Shown here: positions 14,601 through 16,694 of the stretch, piece after piece
Numbering within the stretch: position 1 is the first letter of the stretch
How the letters are laid out: every line of letters starts with the position of its first letter
Origin: Desulfurellales bacterium
GTDB lineage: Bacteria; Campylobacterota_A; Desulfurellia; Desulfurellales; Hippeaceae
Assembly: GCA_027064405.1 (NCBI GenBank)
Contig: JAMOPP010000040.1
Location: forward strand, 1-16,694
Length of the DNA stretch: 16,694 nt
Direction: 5' to 3'
Translations under genes and position numbers: made by a program
The notes under the pieces: model-generated
What the model was told of the DNA's origin: nothing
What the model saw: only the letters and a program-made list of their open reading frames with translations
The model's database searches: none

Positions 14601-15117
14601 CAATCCTTATGCCTCTTCCTCCGCCTCCAGCTGTTGCTTTCAGCATAACCGGATAACCTATTTTTTTGGCAATTTTTAAAGCTTCATCTATGGATTCAAG
14701 ATTTTTATCCGAACCCTCTACAACCGGAACTCCTACTTTTTTAGCCAACTGTTTTGATAGTAGTTTATCTCCAAACATTTTTATTGTTTCTGACTTTGGT
14801 CCAACAAAAATAATTCCGGCCTCTTCACATTTTTGAGCAAATTCATAACTTTCAGACAAAAATCCGTATCCGGGGTGTATAGCATCTACATTCTTCCTTA
14901 AAGCCAGATCTATAATTTCATCCATACTTAAATACGCCTCTACGGGATTAAGTCCATAGCCTATTAGATAAGCCTCATCTGCTTTGTACCTATGCAGAGA
15001 ATATTTATCCTCTTTAGAATACACAGCAACAGTTTGAATACCCATTTCCGTTGCAGCTCTAAATGTTCTTATTGCTATCTCTCCTCTATTTGCAGATAAT
15101 AACTTTTTTATTTTCAT
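11683..15117 (-). CDS. pyc: Pyruvate carboxylase, single-chain, biotin-dependent
   Basis: ATP- and biotin-dependent carboxylation of pyruvate to oxaloacetate. At 1144 residues it is full length and holds all parts in one chain. The biotin carboxylase (about 1-450) has the ATP-grasp glycine loop AGGGGRG (163-169) and EVNPRIQVEH (about 290). The carboxyltransferase barrel (about 530-800) has DTTFRDAHQSL from Asp536, IKDMAGL with the carboxylated Lys position, and the metal-binding HTHD (about 738). A PC-specific helical domain follows, then a C-terminal biotinyl domain with EAMKIET, biotinylated Lys1110, 34 residues from the end. ATG 15117 follows GGAGG at 5 nt; the TTG at 15129 overlaps that ribosome-binding site and is rejected. 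It has its own promoter and is monocistronic. Fused PC, rather than split PycA/PycB subunits, is useful for placing the organism. Confidence 0.96.
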   Translation of the reverse strand: MKIKKLLSANRGEIAIRTFRAATEMGIQTVAVYSKEDKYSLHRYKADEAYLIGYGLNPVEAYLSMDEIIDLALRKNVDAIHPGYGFLSESYEFAQKCEEAGIIFVGPKSETIKMFGDKLLSKQLAKKVGVPVVEGSDKNLESIDEALKIAKKIGYPVMLKATAGGGGRGIRIVYNEKDVNDNFESVKREAQNSFGRDDLIIEKYIENPKHIEVQILSDKFGNVVHLYERDCSIQRRHQKMIEIAPSVNVKQETLNNLYESAIKIAKESGIIGAATVEFLVGENGDFYFLEVNPRIQVEHTVTEMVTGVDLVQTQILIAEGKKLSDNEISIKSQKDVTKRGYSIQCRITTEDANNDFVPDTGEIKVYRSPAGFGVRLDAGNAYTNARITPYYDSLLVKVSTWALSFKSSAKKMARVLKEFRIRGPKTNLQFLENVVRNEKFMNGQFNTNFIDTTKELFNARKRKDRATKALKFLANNIVNNPSNAVIPEGVILPTINTYKEKFGKKIPAGSRDRLLREGVEGVISCLKHSKEVMITDTTFRDAHQSLLATRIRTIDMLNVADLYAYYLNNLFSLEMWGGATFDVAYRFLKESPWDRLIKLKEKIPNILFQMLLRASNTVGYTNYPDNVVKEFIRTASKNGIDVFRIFDCFNWVEQLKPAMEEVKNNGKICEAAISYTGDILNKSKTKYTLDYYVKLSRELADAGADIIAIKDMAGLIKPYAAKVLVKSIKEETGLPIHYHTHDTSGNGEASVLMAIEGGADIVDLSMSSLSGLTSQPSLNSIVEALESSQKPILINKDKAQEASNYFEKVRRYYFPFESGLKAPTAEVYKHEIPGGQYSNLIVQVESLGLIDKWEKIKNMYAKVNILLGDLIKVTPSSKVVGDLALFLVQNSIEPEDLLKNGQNFSFPDSVVSFFKGMLGQPYGGFPEELRKIILKDEKPINKRPGQLLKDYDFKKAKKELEDEFLREFSDEEVISYALYPAVFKDFVNFRNTYGDAMIFDTKSFFYPLKKEEEIEVNVEEGKTLIIKYLGLGELNKKGLRRVYFELNGQARNVDIKDEKMASNIKSNIKGDIKNPYDVCSAMPGKIVAIKVKEGDKVKKDDLLAVTEAMKIETKIKANTDGVVEKIYLNENDNIDSGDLIIKLA

Positions 15118-15179
15118 CAAAGCCTCCAAAAAAAACAGTATAAAAGTTAAACAAGTTTATTTATGTACAGCACTAATTC

Positions 15180-15208
15180 TTTATATTAAAATATAAAACT
15201 GTTGTCAA
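15180..15208 (-). promoter_or_regulatory. Near-consensus sigma-70 promoter of pyruvate carboxylase
   Basis: On the minus strand a perfect TTGACA (15208-15203) is followed by exactly 17 nt and TATAAA (15185-15180, five of six). The start is predicted near 15173, giving a leader of about 55 nt before ATG 15117. No operator is recognised. This is the best housekeeping promoter in the window and suggests strong constitutive expression. Confidence 0.75.
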
Positions 15209-15328
15209 GCATTTTTGTAACAAGATAGGTAGTTTATAAATATATAAAAAAACAAACAAAATCCAAACATTCATCATACAATCCAAATTACTTGATTTTT
15301 TACATATTTTTATGACATCTGTGACAAT

Positions 15329-15344
15329 TACGGTAACTACCGTA
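15329..15344 (-). terminator. Short hairpin after the small GTPase gene
   Basis: TACGGTA (15329-15335) and TACCGTA (15338-15344) form a small perfect dyad 4 nt past the GTPase stop on the minus strand. No T-run follows at once, so it is a weak terminator candidate. The rest of 15209-15328 is AT-rich, with no gene seen. Confidence 0.3.
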
Positions 15345-15348
15345 TGGT

Positions 15349-15885
15349 TTAAACTACTTGATCTTCTTCAAGCTGTTCTAATGCAAAAAGTACGGTATTT
15401 TTAACATTTTCTTTATCTGTAGCATTAATTCTTACGATAGGAATATAGCTCGGCACCTCTTCTAAGATTTTATCAACCTCATAGTCCGGTAATCTATTGG
15501 GAAGGTCTGTTTTTGTAAGAGCAATCACAGTGGGCAGTTTTTTTAACTTATCAAATGAACGGTAATACTTAATTATATCTTTAATTGAATTTTTATCGGT
15601 CACATCACCGAGTATAATCAGTGCAATGGCATTTTGTATAAGTATGGGATATATAAAATTAAATCTTTCCTGACCTGGTGTGGCATATAAATGCAAAACT
15701 AATTCTTTGTCAATGGTCAGTCTCCCAAAATCCATTGCAACGGTAGTCATTGTTTTTATATCTTTTAACTCTTTTTCAGTCACGGGTTTATCTGTAGTAA
15801 TAGGATTAATATCACTTATCTGTTTAATAAATTCCGTTTTACCTGAATTAAAACTGCCTGTAACTATTATTTTAAAAACCGCCAT
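15349..15885 (-). CDS. Small Ras-like GTPase, MglA/COG2229 family
   Basis: A 178-residue P-loop GTPase. The G1 loop is GSFNSGKT (10-17) with Lys16-Thr17, the switch I threonine lies in TTVAMDFG (47-54), G3 is ATPGQER (68-74) and G4 is TKTD (124-127). As in MglA relatives, the usual Asp of the G3 DxxG is replaced (here by Ala68), which often goes with reliance on an external activating partner; Gln72 is kept. MglA controls polarity and motility in some bacteria, and related GTPases sit in multi-gene 'conservon' modules with LC7/roadblock proteins; the process here is unknown. The ATG overlaps the stop of the preceding gene by one base (TAATG), with AGAGG 7 nt upstream. It is followed by the pyruvate carboxylase promoter region, so it ends its operon. 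Confidence 0.87.
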   Translation of the reverse strand: MAVFKIIVTGSFNSGKTEFIKQISDINPITTDKPVTEKELKDIKTMTTVAMDFGRLTIDKELVLHLYATPGQERFNFIYPILIQNAIALIILGDVTDKNSIKDIIKYYRSFDKLKKLPTVIALTKTDLPNRLPDYEVDKILEEVPSYIPIVRINATDKENVKNTVLFALEQLEEDQVV

Positions 15886-16694
15886 TATAAACCTCTTATC
15901 TTATCCATAATTTTTTTTAAAAAACTCTTTTTTATCTTTACATCAAACTTTGAATCGGTATTGGTCTTATCATCTTTGAGCTCTATCATATTAAGAATAA
16001 ACATAGCCACAACAGCTCTTAATTTATTAACACTGTATTCACCGGATTGATGAGACATTTCTCTTAAAGTTATCTCTCCGCTTTTTGATTCTAACCATTC
16101 AATCTTAAAATTCGACTCAACAAAATCACACTGTTTTAAAATATAAACCGGTGCCTTCAAAACAACAATTTTATCACCGGATGGCAAAAGAGATAGCAAA
16201 AGATTTTGGTCATAAACTTTATTTAAAGATTTAATAATAAAATCCTTTACATTTATCTTAAATACATTGTTGTCAATCTGTAAGGATAAAAATTCTGCAA
16301 TATCTATATATGTCGTAGCAACCTTCGGATTCTTTATGAGAAAAATGTCGTACGGATCATCAATATCTGAATAGAGGATGTAGAGTTCTCCATTCATCAC
16401 AAATCCAACAATTTTCTTATCTTCGCTTAAAAATTCAAATTTTATGTTACCCTTAATATTTTTGAAAAACTCAGCTACATTAACATCCTTGTAATCTTTA
16501 TTTTTTATAAAATTATCGATATTAAAATCGCTGTTCTTTAGTAAATTATGTATTTTTATACTTCTTTCGGACGACGCAGGTATGGAGTTTAAGATAGCTT
16601 TATGGAAAGTGGGATAATTAACAATACTTATGTGATTGACATTTGGTATCATATCTCCCGGCTCTTTAATAATTATTATATGAGGCTTTCGATT
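15885..16694 (-). CDS. Unrecognised GTPase-partner protein, probably cut by the window edge
   Basis: I do not recognise this protein. From the first in-window ATG (16652) it has 255 residues: a mixed alpha/beta region, then a segment SGEITLREMSHQSGEYSVNK followed by LRAVVAMFILNMIEL that resembles a winged-helix end, and a basic tail. No membrane segment or catalytic motif is seen. The reading frame stays open above 16652 to the right edge (14 more codons, ending HIIIIKEPGD before the Met, which reads like a beta strand). The GGGAG before 16652 is only about 2 nt away, too close for good initiation. I therefore think the true start lies outside the window; if not, the gene is 15885-16652. It is coupled to the small GTPase (one-base overlap), so it is a likely regulator or effector of it. 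Confidence 0.65.
   Translation of the reverse strand, partial: NRKPHIIIIKEPGDMIPNVNHISIVNYPTFHKAILNSIPASSERSIKIHNLLKNSDFNIDNFIKNKDYKDVNVAEFFKNIKGNIKFEFLSEDKKIVGFVMNGELYILYSDIDDPYDIFLIKNPKVATTYIDIAEFLSLQIDNNVFKINVKDFIIKSLNKVYDQNLLLSLLPSGDKIVVLKAPVYILKQCDFVESNFKIEWLESKSGEITLREMSHQSGEYSVNKLRAVVAMFILNMIELKDDKTNTDSKFDVKIKKSFLKKIMDKIRGL

Noticed and set aside
14421..14679. Overlapping plus-strand ORFs opposite the biotin carboxylase region
   Set aside because: Two different frames are open over the same stretch, both antisense to conserved ATP-grasp coding sequence, and neither shows protein-like composition or a start signal.
15118..15129. TTG start of pyruvate carboxylase at 15129
   Set aside because: The TTG lies on the GGAGG ribosome-binding site that serves ATG 15117.

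Overview
The window is low-GC bacterial chromosomal DNA. It is densely packed, with short gaps and start/stop overlaps, and shows no mobile element, CRISPR array, tRNA or rRNA. The organism is a Gram-negative-type (diderm) bacterium, because it carries the lipopolysaccharide sugar genes kdsB and rfaE1. It also has chemotaxis and c-di-GMP signalling (CheR, HDOD, PilZ), GlnD nitrogen signalling and a single-chain pyruvate carboxylase. This mix with AT-rich codon use suggests Deferribacterota or a relative; that placement is inference from gene content, not a database match.

Layout. (A) 21-3589, plus strand: an apparent operon of a DUF1015 protein, queD, a DUF1844 protein, an HDOD protein and cheR. 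(B) 3590-4933, minus: a fold-type I aminotransferase with its own promoter, meeting cheR tail-to-tail with no spacer. (C) 5054-9934, minus: a tightly coupled operon glnD - PilZ protein - rfaE1 - kdsB in which each stop codon overlaps the next start. (D) 9935-10332: a divergent regulatory region. (E) 10333-11361, plus: aroF, a type I-beta DAHP synthase. (F) 11362-11682: a convergent intergenic region with two strong hairpins. (G) 11683-15117, minus: pyruvate carboxylase with a near-consensus promoter. (H) 15349 to the right edge, minus: a small MglA/COG2229-like GTPase and an unrecognised partner gene that probably runs out of the window.

The most interesting element is in D. Between a promoter and aroF lies a 26-codon ORF (10147-10227). 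It contains five Tyr, five Phe and one Trp codon, including the run YYWFFY. It is followed by a strong intrinsic terminator (10256-10300) and a mutually competing 10-bp antiterminator pairing (10225-10234 with 10265-10274). The 5' arm of that pairing starts on the leader stop codon. This is the architecture of ribosome-mediated transcription attenuation, here apparently sensing aromatic aminoacyl-tRNA to control the first step of the shikimate pathway. The enzyme also has the N-terminal ferredoxin-like domain that gives Tyr/Phe feedback inhibition in characterised relatives, so the step would be controlled at both RNA and protein level.

Elsewhere, pyruvate carboxylase supplies oxaloacetate. 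The glnD operon joins nitrogen sensing, a c-di-GMP receptor with intact binding motifs, and synthesis of heptose and CMP-Kdo for the LPS core.
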